Counted from the stretch's first letter, positions 56,201-64,000 are shown. The stretch: 64,000 bases of DNA from Ditylenchus dipsaci (GCA_004194705.1 SADC01000582.1:1-64000); one strand, 5' to 3'. The notes: generated from the sequence alone by a model not told the origin. A program made the numbers and translations.

Positions 56201-58318
56201 TTAATTTTTTGGACTAGGACTGTTTTTCAAGTTTCTTATGAGCTTTCCTATCCACTTACCTATTGTTAATAACATAAGTTGGAAATAATATACTTACCAG
56301 GGTTTCGGTGAGCTCACTCTGAGTGAGAATCTAACTGAAAATTCTCACTGACAGAGTATTCTCGCGCTAAAAAAGTAGAGCAGTTTTTTTGAAAAGAGGG
56401 GGGGGGGAGGTGGTTATACAGAACTGAGTAGCGCACAGAAGTTCAATGTGCCCTAAATATTCTAAAATTTTTACAGCGCTTCGTCAAAGGGAAGTTTGCC
56501 AATTGCTTAATTTGACGGTTACTCTTCCCGCCTTCCGACCAGAACAATCGCTTTTGGCCGACAGAATGGAGATGCCAGGACTTTTGACCAATCCTCATCA
56601 GTCAGTCAAATGTAACGTTTTTTCGGTTAAACATCGAACCTGCATACAATTCAATTTAGACCCCAACAGACCACAGAGAATAGCCATAGTCAGCGGCAAG
56701 TACCAGTACCACCACTACATGCAAGATAATTTTGATGACTCTGGATGGGGCTGTGCTTATCGCTCTTTCCAGACTGTATGGTCTTGGTTCCGGCTACAAC
56801 ACTTAACCACTCTACCCATTCCAACCCACCGACAATTACAACAGGTATTTTTGAGTCGGGCCCATTTGTCCAAATACAATCTTTTGGATAGTTCCGAAAT
56901 TTCAGTACTCATAAAAATAATTTTTCCGTCGAGTTTCGCAAGTAAAAGCTGATTTAAAAAAAATAATACGATTCTTTAATAGGTTTATCAGTTTCCAAAA
57001 TTTGTTAAAAATTTCCAATTTTATGATAAATTGCAGTATACTTCATCCTCAAGAGAACGTGTTTTGACAATTTTTTGTGCTCTATAGTTTCAAAAATTAG
57101 ATTAAGTCCGTCCTCACACACTATGGCCTACCTCGTATTCTAATCTCTGTGGTGACTGCTCTCCGCGTAACAGCGAGAAAAGGCAGGAGCTTGTATAGTT
57201 TTATTATTTTTAATTTTTCTACATATAACTGGTCTTAAAAAGTTATTTGAATTCATTTACAGGGTGAGTCATAAAAATTGCACCATTTTTTAAATTTCCT
57301 CTTTTTATTTTTTTTTGTATGTGAATTAACAAATGGTCTGATCTAATCATTTTGTTAGTTAAAAGCCGGGTTTTCGGGTGGATTATTTAAATTGTTGGCT
57401 CAAACCTTAAAAAAATTTTGGGATTTCACCAGTCCGTGGAATTCCTAGACAAATTTTTTAGAAATTATGTATTTTTTACGACTGACCCTGTATATTACAT
57501 CCGTGGAGATGACATACCCCTTTGTAGGGCTTTCAAAGTGGAGATCGAGAGTCGGACGTGTACGTCTTTGAGGTCTAGTAGCTTTGCGAGTTTTCTAAGT
57601 TTTTAATAGTTGGTCAGAAAAAAGTTAAAGTTGGAGTCAAATCACCGACTTCTTACCTCCGAATTCCGATATCCGCTATTGATGGGGTTGTTGACTCTAT
57701 GCAGAATTTTTTTCTAATCTCTTGGTTTAGTGCCTAGTCGACCTCAAAGACAAACCAGCCAAATTTGTGGGTAGCACACAATGGATCGGAAGCATGGTTA
57801 GTTCTTTTTTACAAAATTTTCCCTTGTATTATTTTACTTTGCAAAATAATTTGAGGAGTTGAGCTTTTGCCTGGAGACAATGATGGGTGTGTCTTCCAGA
57901 ATATTATCCTCCAAAAGTGGTGCTGAGCTGTCTGAGCATGCTAGAGCCATTATATTTCACTTTGAAAACTATGGAGCACCCATAATGATTGGTTGGTTTC
58001 CTGATTTTTTTTATTTACCCAAGTTTGATTAACAAGAACTTTAGGAGGTGGTCAATTGGCACAAACCATACTTGGAATCGACTACAATGGTGAGTCAAAA
58101 TCAAATAAAGTTGTGGGAATGTTAAATACACTTAATTGAGTTAAGTGAGATCTGGAGAAACCCGTTTCCTAGTGCTAGACCCTCACTACACAGGATCTGA
58201 AGACATAGATGCGGTGGTCAAGAAGGGCTGGTGTGGCTGGAAACCGGCCAGTTTTTGGGACAAAAAAGCCTTTTACAATTTGTTACTACCAATCACTCTT
58301 AAAATGGACGCCTTGTGA
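50238..58318 (+). CDS. UFSP2: Ufm1-specific protease 2
   Basis: Eleven exons: 50238-50282, 50333-50504, 51279-51658, 52998-53058, 53122-53261, 53307-53409, 56477-56844, 57731-57796, 57856-57991, 58045-58089, 58158-58318. All junctions are GT/AG and phase-compatible, giving 558 aa (human about 470; some invertebrate forms are near 600). UFSP2 is a papain-fold (C78) cysteine protease that releases UFM1 from substrates and matures its precursor at the ER. The C-terminal half carries the family signature: [21 protein letters not shown] with nucleophile Cys393, [43 protein letters not shown], and [13 protein letters not shown] with Asp513 and His515, then [13 protein letters not shown]. The catalytic set is therefore complete. 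The N-terminal half is poorly conserved, as usual. Start chosen as the first ATG followed by an open frame and a good donor; an upstream TCTAG acceptor may mark a 5' untranslated exon. AATAAA lies at 58319-58324. Intron 6 (3.07 kb) holds nested transposons. Confidence 0.96.
50718..51033. mobile_element. hAT MITE (316 bp) with GCGCCGGCGC array
   Basis: Ends CATACCTGCACGC and GCGTGCAGGTATG. Target duplication GTCACAAC is perfect at 50710-50717 and 51034-51041. Subterminal GCGCCGGCGC palindromes make it a GC island in UFSP2 intron 2. Confidence 0.93.
51659..52997. repeat. UFSP2 intron 3: repeat-filled
   Basis: Includes a TAGGCTTAGGC-type fragment near 51960, a TTTGCCCCAAAAAAAGTAT tandem stretch (52140-52450, with a (TA)n run near 52308) and a hAT MITE (separate entry). 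The two minus-strand ORFs of 70-90 codons are aromatic-rich translations of the tandem stretch. Confidence 0.7.
52639..52826. mobile_element. hAT MITE (188 bp), TSD GTGATAAC
   Basis: Ends CAGGGTTCGC and GCGAACCCTG. Target duplication GTGATAAC is perfect at 52631-52638 and 52827-52834. The interior is a CCTGATTTT tandem (AAAATCCTGATTTT). Confidence 0.95.
54190..54375. repeat. Foldback in UFSP2 intron 6
   Basis: Arms TTTCAGCTTTCTAATGAGCT and complement, then AAACTCCACTGAACC and complement. It is a member of the AGCTTTCTAA family seen at 1.6 and 13.8 kb. Outer arms (CTGAAATGTGCCACGAAAAA near 54090 and complement near 54430) extend it. Confidence 0.8.
54493..54690. repeat. Truncated TTAA-type MITE
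   Basis: GTTAAAGGGCACACCAGCGC, then AAGGCGAGGACCAGCAA, aligns with the left part of 11606-11838. The right arm is recognisable to about 54690 (TTTGCTGATCC) but the right end is lost. Confidence 0.6.
54685..54903 (+). CDS. dsRBD-like reading frame in UFSP2 intron 6
   Basis: An open frame of about 70 codons to TAA at 54901-54903 contains [20 protein letters not shown] followed by [20 protein letters not shown] and LKALFQTFK. The order (PV..L, a beta-strand ending in NG, then an SKK...K basic helix with L..L) resembles a double-stranded RNA-binding domain. It has no ATG near its start, which abuts a truncated MITE, and no clear acceptor. It may be a transposon-captured exon, a piece of an unseen intronic gene, or chance. 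Same strand as the host gene. Confidence 0.35.
   Translation, partial: ADPQIPVLHLIECKPNINGLPKCELLLNGFPRVFDQSKKKRSKQHLKALFQTFKMREISHPCWGMPSSYLNI
55258..56198. mobile_element. TACCGTATTT-family MITE carrying a nested hAT element
   Basis: TA-bounded ends ACCGTATATTCTCTATTAG and complement. The interior right half (GTGCTCAACCAAAATTTTAA) matches the 20223 member. Removing 55304-56005 and one target copy leaves a normal-sized element of about 230 bp. Confidence 0.88.
55304..56005 (+). mobile_element. hAT element copy B (702 bp)
   Basis: Nearly identical to 30979-31669, with ends CGGTGTTGTGCA and TGCACAACACTG and its own duplication TTTTCAAC (55296-55303, 56006-56013). It carries the same hAT C-terminal coding block ([16 protein letters not shown]) and GACGAGGACGA arrays, but differs by a poly-A expansion near 55737-55762 and a short deletion in the right array. 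Confidence 0.95.
56845..57730. other. UFSP2 intron 7 with a mariner-like MITE
   Basis: A TA-bounded element at 57258-57493 has ends ACAGGGTGAGTCATAAAAAT and ACGACTGACCCTGT, typical of mariner-like MITEs. The ORF at 57418-57606 lies across its right end and is not a gene. The rest is AT-rich and featureless. Confidence 0.7.
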
Positions 58319-58493
58319 AAATAAAAAATCGTTGTTGAAAAATGTGATAAAATAATTTATTGAAATGTTTATAACAAATAGCCTTTTAAAATTGCTAAAA
58401 ACCTGACCGCACACAAAATTACAAAGTATATCATAGTAGCGTCAAAATGTTATCAAAACACACCTTTACTTTATTTTTTGCAGGTAACTTTTG

Positions 58494-58640
58494 TCAATTA
58501 CCTGGACAATTGTCTGAGCATTCAAAAAATGCACAACAAATGTTATATGGTGTGCCTTGATTATTTTGTACCAATTCTTTAGCCGTGTCTAAGTGTTCGG
58601 CGCAATTATAATCATTGTAATGAAAATGTTCACAGGCTGC
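58494..58640 (-). CDS. Cysteine-rich peptide, C-terminal exon
   Basis: After an ATTTTAG acceptor, the minus strand reads 48 codons to TGA in one frame, containing six cysteines: ACEHFHYNDYNCAEHLD, then YNICCAFFECSDNCPGN-stop. The spacing (C...C...CC...C...C), polar composition and short length are those of a secreted disulphide-stabilised domain. The upstream exon, expected to carry a signal peptide, would lie above 58641, where a dispersed repeat starts at about 58735 and may have displaced it. It converges on UFSP2 with about 175 bp between the two stop codons. Not homologous to any repeat in the window. Function unknown. Confidence 0.5.
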   Translation of the reverse strand, partial: AACEHFHYNDYNCAEHLDTAKELVQNNQGTPYNICCAFFECSDNCPGN

Positions 58641-58734
58641 CTAAAATAGTGAAAATATTTTTAGTTTTATTGGAGGATGTTCAACTTTAGTCAGCGCTAC
58701 AGCACACGACCCTCTGCAAAACGGTGTCACATAG

Positions 58735-59110
58735 TCTTGACAGACCTGGAGAGAGAATCGGTGAAAAAATTGGAGTCTTCGATGATTTCTACGTATACAT
58801 ACATGAGCAAAGAACAAGGACAAAACTGACCTATAACGAAGCTTTCCAAGAAAGAGTGTGCAAACTCAGATACATCCGAAAACCAAATTCTCCCAAACTC
58901 ATTTCTCCAAAAAACTCAAATTTCCAAACTCATTTCTTCAAAAAACTCAATTTCCAAACTCATCTTGTCGAAAACGAAATATTTGAAAAAAGCTCCTGAA
59001 AACGACAAATGCCGAAAACGGCTAATGACGAAAGCGGGAAATGACGAAAACGGACACTTTTGAAACTGGCGCTTTTTGAAAAAAATAATGCCGAAAAACA
59101 ATGCAGCTTT
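58735..59110. repeat. Dispersed repeat, inverted copy of 8940-9300
   Basis: Plus strand reads CTGGAGAGAGAATCGGTGAA and onward through CCAAACTCATTTCTCC-type units to ACGGCTAATGACGAAAGCGG. One frame reads KIGVFDDFYVYIHEQRTRTK across the best-conserved block in both copies, which may be a captured coding segment. Confidence 0.8.
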
Positions 59111-59925
59111 TTCTGTCGGACTTCCAGAAAAAAAAACTGCAAACCCTGGTGCTGATAGTCTTAATGGATAGGCAAGAGTGTGAGGATCATTTTGACACTA
59201 AACTTGTAAATAAAAGGAGAAAAATACGGTTTACAGCCAGTGGTAGTCGAACCTGTGACCTAATGCGATGCGTATAGAAAGTCCCCCCCACACCCCCCAA
59301 AATTCAAAATCATAATCACTTTCGAAATTTCGCGCCAAACATAAAAATTCGAAAAATGGTCAATTTTGGACCCTAATTGTTTTGTATGTCAGATATGATT
59401 TTTTAAAACATTTTTTGTGAAATGCTGTTGACCAAAAAATTCCTCATACTCAGGGCTTTCGAATAAGCCATCACGTACCCACAAAACCTGAAGAATTTCA
59501 AAAGGACAATTTCGGTCTGTTAAAAAAGTTCAAACATTTTCTTTAACTGGTTGACTTTATTGAGACCCTAGATTATTTTTTTGTCGATTTATTCTCAAAC
59601 AAAACCGGAGACTTGAGAGAGGAGTAAATTTTCTACATTATGGTACCAAGGAAGTATGCGAAAAATACAAATTTTGGGTGTCTCATACAAAAGTTAGACG
59701 GAAAACGCAAAAACCCCTATTTTTACTCGGAAAAATGCCACTTGTTTGCTTTAAACGGTCTCTAGTTTTTAAAATTCTGACTTTACAAAAATCGGTCTGA
59801 CTTTTCTGGTTCCTGAATGTACAGGCTACATTTTGGTACATGGATTGCATTAAAAAGACCGTGGTTTTGCATTTTTTGTCCGTCGAATAAGTCATGAAAC
59901 TTTTTTGCTATTTTAGGCAAGCCTG
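59111..59925. other. No gene; partial repeat ends
   Basis: 59160-59290 shares CCAGTGGTAGTCGAACCTG and GCGATGCGTAT with the right end of the TTAA element at 62914-63731. The rest is AT-rich and loosely repetitive. Confidence 0.4.
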
Positions 59926-59941
59926 ATGGTTCAAACAAGAC

Positions 59942-60595
59942 GTGCCGCTAAAGTCAGAAGCTGTTGCCAAAGTCAAAGAGCCTTTCTCAATGGATTTGTG
60001 TTCCAAGTCTTCTTGTGCGGTATCGTCCAAAGAGAAGACAGAGCGATCAAACGCACAGAACAAGGGATCAAATGAGAAGGCTTTCTTGCAGAGCGAGGGC
60101 GCGAAGAATTTGAACCTGGTATTTCATACTTTTGATTGATTGGCGCGACCTTCGATCTTTAGAATGATCTTGTTGCTAGCACTCCCGAGGGTCACTCTCC
60201 CGTCGTTGTGGATACTCAAATGGTCACCCAGTCCCACACTTCGAATGGAATGTAAGTAACACCTTCACCGACTTCACCCTGTCATTCTAAATTATAATTT
60301 ATCTGCTGCTAGGTCGACGAGCACTCCTCCTGTTGAAACTCCAAACAAGAAGGACAATGTCGAAAAAATAACAGAGAGCAGCAATAAGCAGAGAAAGGTC
60401 TCAGATGTGAATGGTCGGTGCAAGTTTACCCTGATTAGCTATAAATGTGCAAATATTTTTTTAGAAAAGAAGACTTCGGACAAGGTAGGAAAAAAGAAGG
60501 GTTCCGGTGAGAAAGTGAAGAAAAACAAAAAGTCGGACAAGCAGGAGAAGAAGAAAATATTGGAGAAACAAGCTAAGCTTGAAAAACCTAGTTAG
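59942..60595 (+). CDS. Lysine-rich protein, four exons
   Basis: Exons 59942-60118, 60163-60251, 60313-60413 and 60465-60595 join in phase (0, 2, 1) through GT/AG introns of 44, 61 and 51 nt, giving about 165 residues from the first in-frame codon to TAG. The protein is hydrophilic: Ser/Lys/Glu-rich start (SKEKTERSNAQNKGSNEKAF), a Thr/Pro/Val middle (STSTPPVETPNKK) and a strongly basic tail (KKKGSGEKVKKNKKSDKQEK). It looks intrinsically disordered and nuclear or nucleolar. The natural ATG at 59926 (MVQTRRAAK) lies one base out of frame with the rest, so the start is either a 1-bp error or lies elsewhere. The stop codon overlaps the next reading frame. Confidence 0.65.
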
Positions 60596-60967
60596 GACAT
60601 ATAGGACGACTGCAGCTCTCGCTCTTCAAGATGATTGTGTCGCCATTACCGGAGGCAAGATTCAGATGATTCTCACGGCTGCTGATGTCACTGTCGAGCC
60701 GTTTTGGCCTGGTCTATGTGCAAAAACTCTCAATGGAGTTGATGTCAAGGTGGCTCTCCGATATCTTTGCAGTTAAATTATGTTCCAAATTTTCAGGATC
60801 TGGTCTCTAACATTGGATATGGTGTTGCAACTGCGCCTAGTGCTGCTTTCGCCGGTGATGGTTCCAAGCCTGAAGTCGCTGCCGCTCCTGCCAAGGAAGA
60901 GAAGAAGAAACAAGCGCCCAAGGAAACAAGTGAGGAAGAGGACATCGGATTCATCTTATTTGACTAA
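60585..60967 (+). CDS. RPLP1: 60S acidic ribosomal protein P1-like
   Basis: Two exons, about 60585-60749 and 60797-60967, with a 47-nt GT/AG intron in phase 0. The sequence reads LALQDDCVAITGGKIQMILT, then VEPFWPGLCAKTLNGVDVKD and LVSNIGYG, a match to P1 (the stalk protein that pairs with P2 on the ribosome and recruits elongation factors). An Ala/Pro-rich hinge and a charged tail EEKKKQAPKETSEEEDIGFI-LFD follow. The usual tail is DDDMGFGLFD; here it is DIGFILFD, an unusual Gly-to-Ile change. The N-terminus aligns from about residue 5 (LVRTY for LACxY) but no in-frame ATG exists and the frame runs back through the end of the lysine-rich gene. AATAAA lies at 61014-61019. It is either a decaying paralogue or uses an unseen 5' exon. 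The intron rules out a processed copy. Confidence 0.8.
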
Positions 60968-61019
60968 ATTCTGCCTTTAAAGTGCTCCTCTTCTTCTGTT
61001 GTTACATGTTACGAATAAA

Positions 61020-61400
61020 CTAGGTGGACTGGCGCCTACAGGCGCCTAATAATTTGCCCATAAGTATCAAAACCCCCTAAAATACCCTGCACGACGAACC
61101 TAAAAATTAAGTGACGTCTCAGGGGTGTCGGCCAAATGAGCCGTGCGATAACTCAAAATGTAGCTCAGAATTAGCGCTACAACGTAACGTTGAGCTTTTC
61201 CCGACTTCGGTACAAAAATCCCCGAAAAAAAACCCTTACTATTCAAAAAAATGCCCAAAAGGGTCAAAAACCCGTGCACGACGAACCTTAAAATTAAGTG
61301 ACGTCTCAGGGGTGTCGGCCAAATGAGCCGTGCGATAGCTTAAAATGTGGCCAAGGATTCGGGCTACAACGTAACGTTGAGCTTTTCCCGAGTTCTTATC
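61020..61400 (+). repeat. Tandem duplication, period about 186 bp
   Basis: TTAAGTGACGTCTCAGGGGT, GTCGGCCAAATGAGCCGTGC and CTACAACGTAACGTTGAGCT occur at 61108-61200 and again at 61294-61385. A GGCGCCTACAGGCGCC hairpin lies just before, at about 61032. Confidence 0.9.
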
Positions 61401-61607
61401 AGAAAACGCGAAAAAAAATACAAAAAACCAAAAACGTGACAGACAGAATGACAAACATTGTCCAAATACTATATAGAGATTTGCTTTTTTCTTAACGCTC
61501 TTATTTTCCACAAAAATGTAAACGGATATTATAAGTCACAACGTTGGATGGTGAATAGAGATTAGCGAAGGTTTTCATCATTAGGAAATAGACAGAATAT
61601 CTTACAG

Positions 61608-61816
61608 AAAATTATTGGAAAATTTTGTGTAAGAAATGTTGTTTTGATTTTGATGTAGAAATTGATGTTAATGTCTATAAAACATTAGCTAAAATTGGTT
61701 CTAATTTTGAAAAGAAGTCAAGAAAACATATCCATGTCTTCAAAAAACACGTAAAAAAGGCTATAGCGACAAAAAATTCTTTTGAATTTCTTGGCGTTTT
61801 GTTTATTTTAAAGTAA
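61608..61816 (+). CDS. Possible coding exon, unknown
   Basis: A frame of about 70 codons after a TTACAG site reads ENYWKILCKKCCFDFDVEID, then KTLAKIGSNFEKKSRKHIHV, ending FLGVLFILK-stop. It is AT-rich with many Lys and Phe, so chance cannot be excluded. There is no start codon, and no domain is recognised. Confidence 0.2.
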
Positions 61817-61924
61817 TTATGATTTTGAATTTTGGGGGGTGTGCCCCCTTAAATAAATCAATAAAAAAATAACAAATAATATTTGTTTAATGTCATCCAT
61901 TAGGCCAAAAAATGAAGAAATATA

Positions 61925-62180
61925 AGTAAAATTTGGGCGCTACTATAGAATACCCCACCCCCCCCCAAAATCCGACCTTTAAAAAATGCTGTAACTACCC
62001 TTGCAAACAACAAGTTTAGGCTTAGCCCTTAGGCTTGGGGTAGGCCAGCGTACGGAAGTTGTGACTAATAAAGAGTTTGCGCACATTTTCCGGGGTCTGG
62101 GACATAAATTTGGGTACTTTTTACTTAAGTTTTAAAAGGTCGGATTTTTGGGGGGGGGGGGGGTATTCTATAGTAGGGTC
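61925..62180. repeat. Foldback with poly-C and poly-G arms
   Basis: ACTATAGAATACCCCACCCC near 61943 and its complement near 62155-62175 enclose AAAATCCGACCTTTAAAAA and its complement. A TAGGCTTAGCCC-type fragment lies in the middle. Confidence 0.8.
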
Positions 62181-62261
62181 AAATTTTGAAATTTCTATTG
62201 GAAAAATTTCATTATTTAGCACCCAATATCTTCGTCAAACCCAATACCAAGGGTACACCTC

Positions 62262-62378
62262 GTTTGTGTCTAAAACCGTTTGTGTCCAAAGCCGTTTGTG
62301 TCTAAACAGTTTGTATCTAAGCCGTTTGTGTGTTAACCGTTTGTGTCTAAACCGTTTGTGTCTAAGGCCGTTGTGTCT
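62262..62378. repeat. 16-bp tandem repeat CCGTTTGTGTCTAAA
   Basis: About eight units of (A)CCGTTTGTGTCTAA. The overlapping ORF ends in a repeated RLCLNRLCL pattern caused by the array. Confidence 0.9.
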
Positions 62379-62694
62379 AATTTTTTAGATAACCTAATTC
62401 ATTTTTATTGACTTTTTCATCATTAAACCACAGTCAACCCTTGATATAGTGACACTTCGTGACACCTTATTGTCGGCTAACACCCAGGTGTTGGTACTCA
62501 GATAATGGTCCTCAGGCAGCTGTCCCGGATGGTGCTACTTCGGTGCTGGTACTCATGTAGTGGTATTCTGTGGCGTTAAGCGAATCCGTCTACGCCGTAT
62601 CGGTCCATACACGAATTAGTCCATACTTTACAATTCGTGCATTGAAAAATTTCTCCTAATTTTTCAGTCTGAACCGACATAACTAAACCTAACT
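62379..62694. other. No gene; pogo-like terminus
   Basis: ACAGTCAACCCTTGATATAG at about 62431 followed by GTGACAC units is a solitary pogo-like end. GGTGCTGGTACTC/GGTGTTGGTACTC repeats lie at 62480-62565. Confidence 0.5.
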
Positions 62695-63830
62695 AAGGTC
62701 GTCCACTTGGAGCAATTTTTTTTAATTTTTGGGTATTGAAACCTGTTTTCTGGACTAACTCGGGCATGCTGAGAATGATTTGATAGTGGTAAAATGGCGT
62801 TTCGTCGGGTATTTTTTGGTATCAGGAGATAATTGATTTTACAAAAACTCGATTATACCAAAACTCAAAAATACCCTACAAAACGGCATTCTACCAATAT
62901 CAAACCACATTAAAGGGGGCGGTGGGAACTTTATATACGCATCGCCTTTTGTCGAAAGTTCTAGTCCCTCTGGGGTGTGTTTTAATTTAAGTTTTTAGTA
63001 AGGTCTTTGACTTTTAGGTCCAAAATCATCGAGCAGTCGATTGCAACTATTCCAGCACTGATTTGATGTCAGCAAATGCCTCAATTTTGCGATTCCAAGC
63101 AAATGTCCACCAAAATTAGAGGAAACCAGCCAAAATGTTGCGTACTTAGACTGATATAGCCTGAGCCTCCACCAATTTTATTTTTGCTCACATGTTTAGT
63201 GACTTTCTGGAGTCAGAATTTCATGGGGAACAAGATAGAAATTTTTACACACCAAAATCACTTCAGAAAACAAGGTAGCTAGCGAAGGTTTGACCAAAAA
63301 CAATAGAGTACTATTGAGGGGGAGGATTCGGTATTATTTAGGAATTGACTTTTATTGCGATTTCAACTTACATGATTTTATACACCGTATGCTGAAAATG
63401 ACGGCAAGAAGCAGGCTGCATTTTGAGTGTAAGTTTGCAAATGAGTATGTAAATTAAAATTGGGAAAAAACGTCAGTTCCAGGATACTACCGAAAAGTAC
63501 TGGTATAGTCCTATTGAGGATTTCATCGAATTGGACATGGTTCAACGTTTTTTATATTTAGCCCTAAACTTTATACCAACTTTTTATCTGTATGATACCT
63601 CAAATGAAGCCCAGAAGCTTGGCTACATTTTGACACTAACTTGTAAATAAAAGGATAAAAAAAATAAGATCTGCAGCCAGTGGTAGTCTAACCTGAGACT
63701 AAGGCGATGCGTATATAAAGTCCCCCCCCCTTTAAGCATGCTCAAATTAGTTCAGAAAATAAGTTTGGAACTTGAAAACCAAAAAAATTTTGATCCAAGT
63801 GGACGACCACTTGGCTTAGTTGGTAATGAA
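62695..63830. repeat. Foldback of the AAGTGGACGACC family, interrupted
   Basis: The left end GGTCGTCCACTTGG and right end CCAAGTGGACGACC are inverted, and arms with AACCTGTTTTCTGGACTAAC match those of 5543-5832. The right arm is the shorter, after an inserted TTAA element. Confidence 0.85.
62914..63731. mobile_element. TTAA element (818 bp) nested in the foldback
   Basis: TTAA at 62910-62913 and 63732-63735. Inverted ends AGGGGGCGGTGGGAACTTTA and the complement of AGGGGGGGGGACTTTATATA continue through TATACGCATCGCC. No transposase is seen inside. Fragments of its ends occur near 4526 and 59255. Confidence 0.85.
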
Positions 63831-63831
63831 A

Positions 63832-64000
63832 ATATAAAAAATATAAAAAACTAATATAAAAAGATAATTCCTCGTTTGAAATTTATTTGTCATCGGCAGA
63901 ATTTTTTTTAAAATTTTGGTCGAAGCTCGTATCATAAATTTGACCAATCATTTTTAATGAGCTTTCCCGTGCTCACATAGGCGAGTCGAGGTCGAGCTCG
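63832..64000. other. Window end, no gene seen
   Basis: AT-rich, with a TATAAAAAA tandem at 63831-63860 and GGTCGAGCTCG at the edge. Too short to interpret. Confidence 0.3.

Noticed and set aside
39885..62060. TTAGGC-like strings as telomere repeats
   Set aside because: Only one or two units occur, always within a longer dispersed repeat (TAGGCTTAGGCAAGGGTAGGCCAG) and never in tandem.
1200..63720. tRNA genes suggested by B-box-like strings (about 1217, 15838, 47353, 59245, 63685)
   Set aside because: No A box, anticodon arm or acceptor pairing could be built around any of them. Two lie in arms of TTAA elements. At most tRNA-derived remnants.

Overview
This is eukaryotic, almost certainly metazoan, nuclear DNA. 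Genes are split by GT-AG introns, families such as UFSP2, ribosomal P1, FLYWCH/WRKY-GCM-like zinc fingers and TPR proteins are present, and there is no operonic prokaryotic coding. The DNA is AT-rich. Genes are sparse islands in a matrix of short inverted-repeat (foldback) transposons, minisatellites and decayed transposase pieces. I cannot name the species. Many introns of 44-77 nt mixed with multi-kilobase, transposon-filled introns suggest a small-bodied invertebrate whose compact genes were later invaded by non-autonomous elements; larvacean tunicates or nematodes would fit, but this is inference.

Firmly modelled genes are: (1) UFSP2, plus strand, 50238-58318, 11 exons, 558 aa, with an intact Cys/Asp/His catalytic set; (2) a seven-exon, 407-aa zinc-finger protein, minus strand, 43955-49086, with a C2H2 finger split by an intron and a WRKY-GCM1/FLYWCH-like module; (3) a Ser/Thr protein kinase, plus strand, 34814-37899, with HGD in place of HRD; (4) a lysine-rich protein (59942-60595) overlapping a ribosomal P1-like gene (about 60585-60967). 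Probable but damaged or partial genes are a TPR protein (minus, 2407-3032, two single-base losses), a membrane protein (minus, 17101-17820, frameshifted), FLYWCH-like exons (22562-24175), a coiled-coil fragment (11851-12080), a cysteine-rich peptide exon (minus, 58494-58640) and a dsRBD-like reading frame inside the largest UFSP2 intron.

Layout: 0-11 kb is dominated by large inverted repeats, a roughly 170-bp satellite and a 163-bp higher-order minisatellite. 11-24 kb holds gene fragments among MITEs. 24-34 kb contains one copy of a segmental duplication and nested hAT and pogo-like elements. 34-38 kb is the kinase. 38-43 kb holds a pogo-like element with an HTH ORF, nested foldbacks and the second duplication copy. 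44-58 kb holds the zinc-finger gene and UFSP2, transcribed divergently from 49.1 and 50.2 kb. 59-61 kb is the lysine-rich/P1 pair. 61-64 kb is repeats.

The most informative material is transposon stratigraphy. At least nine elements have hAT-like ends flanked by 8-bp target duplications (perfect in seven, one mismatch in two), four have TTAA duplications, and several pogo/mariner-like ones have TA. In two places the window holds its own empty site, so insertions can be proved internally. No RNA gene, CRISPR array or clear virus was found.
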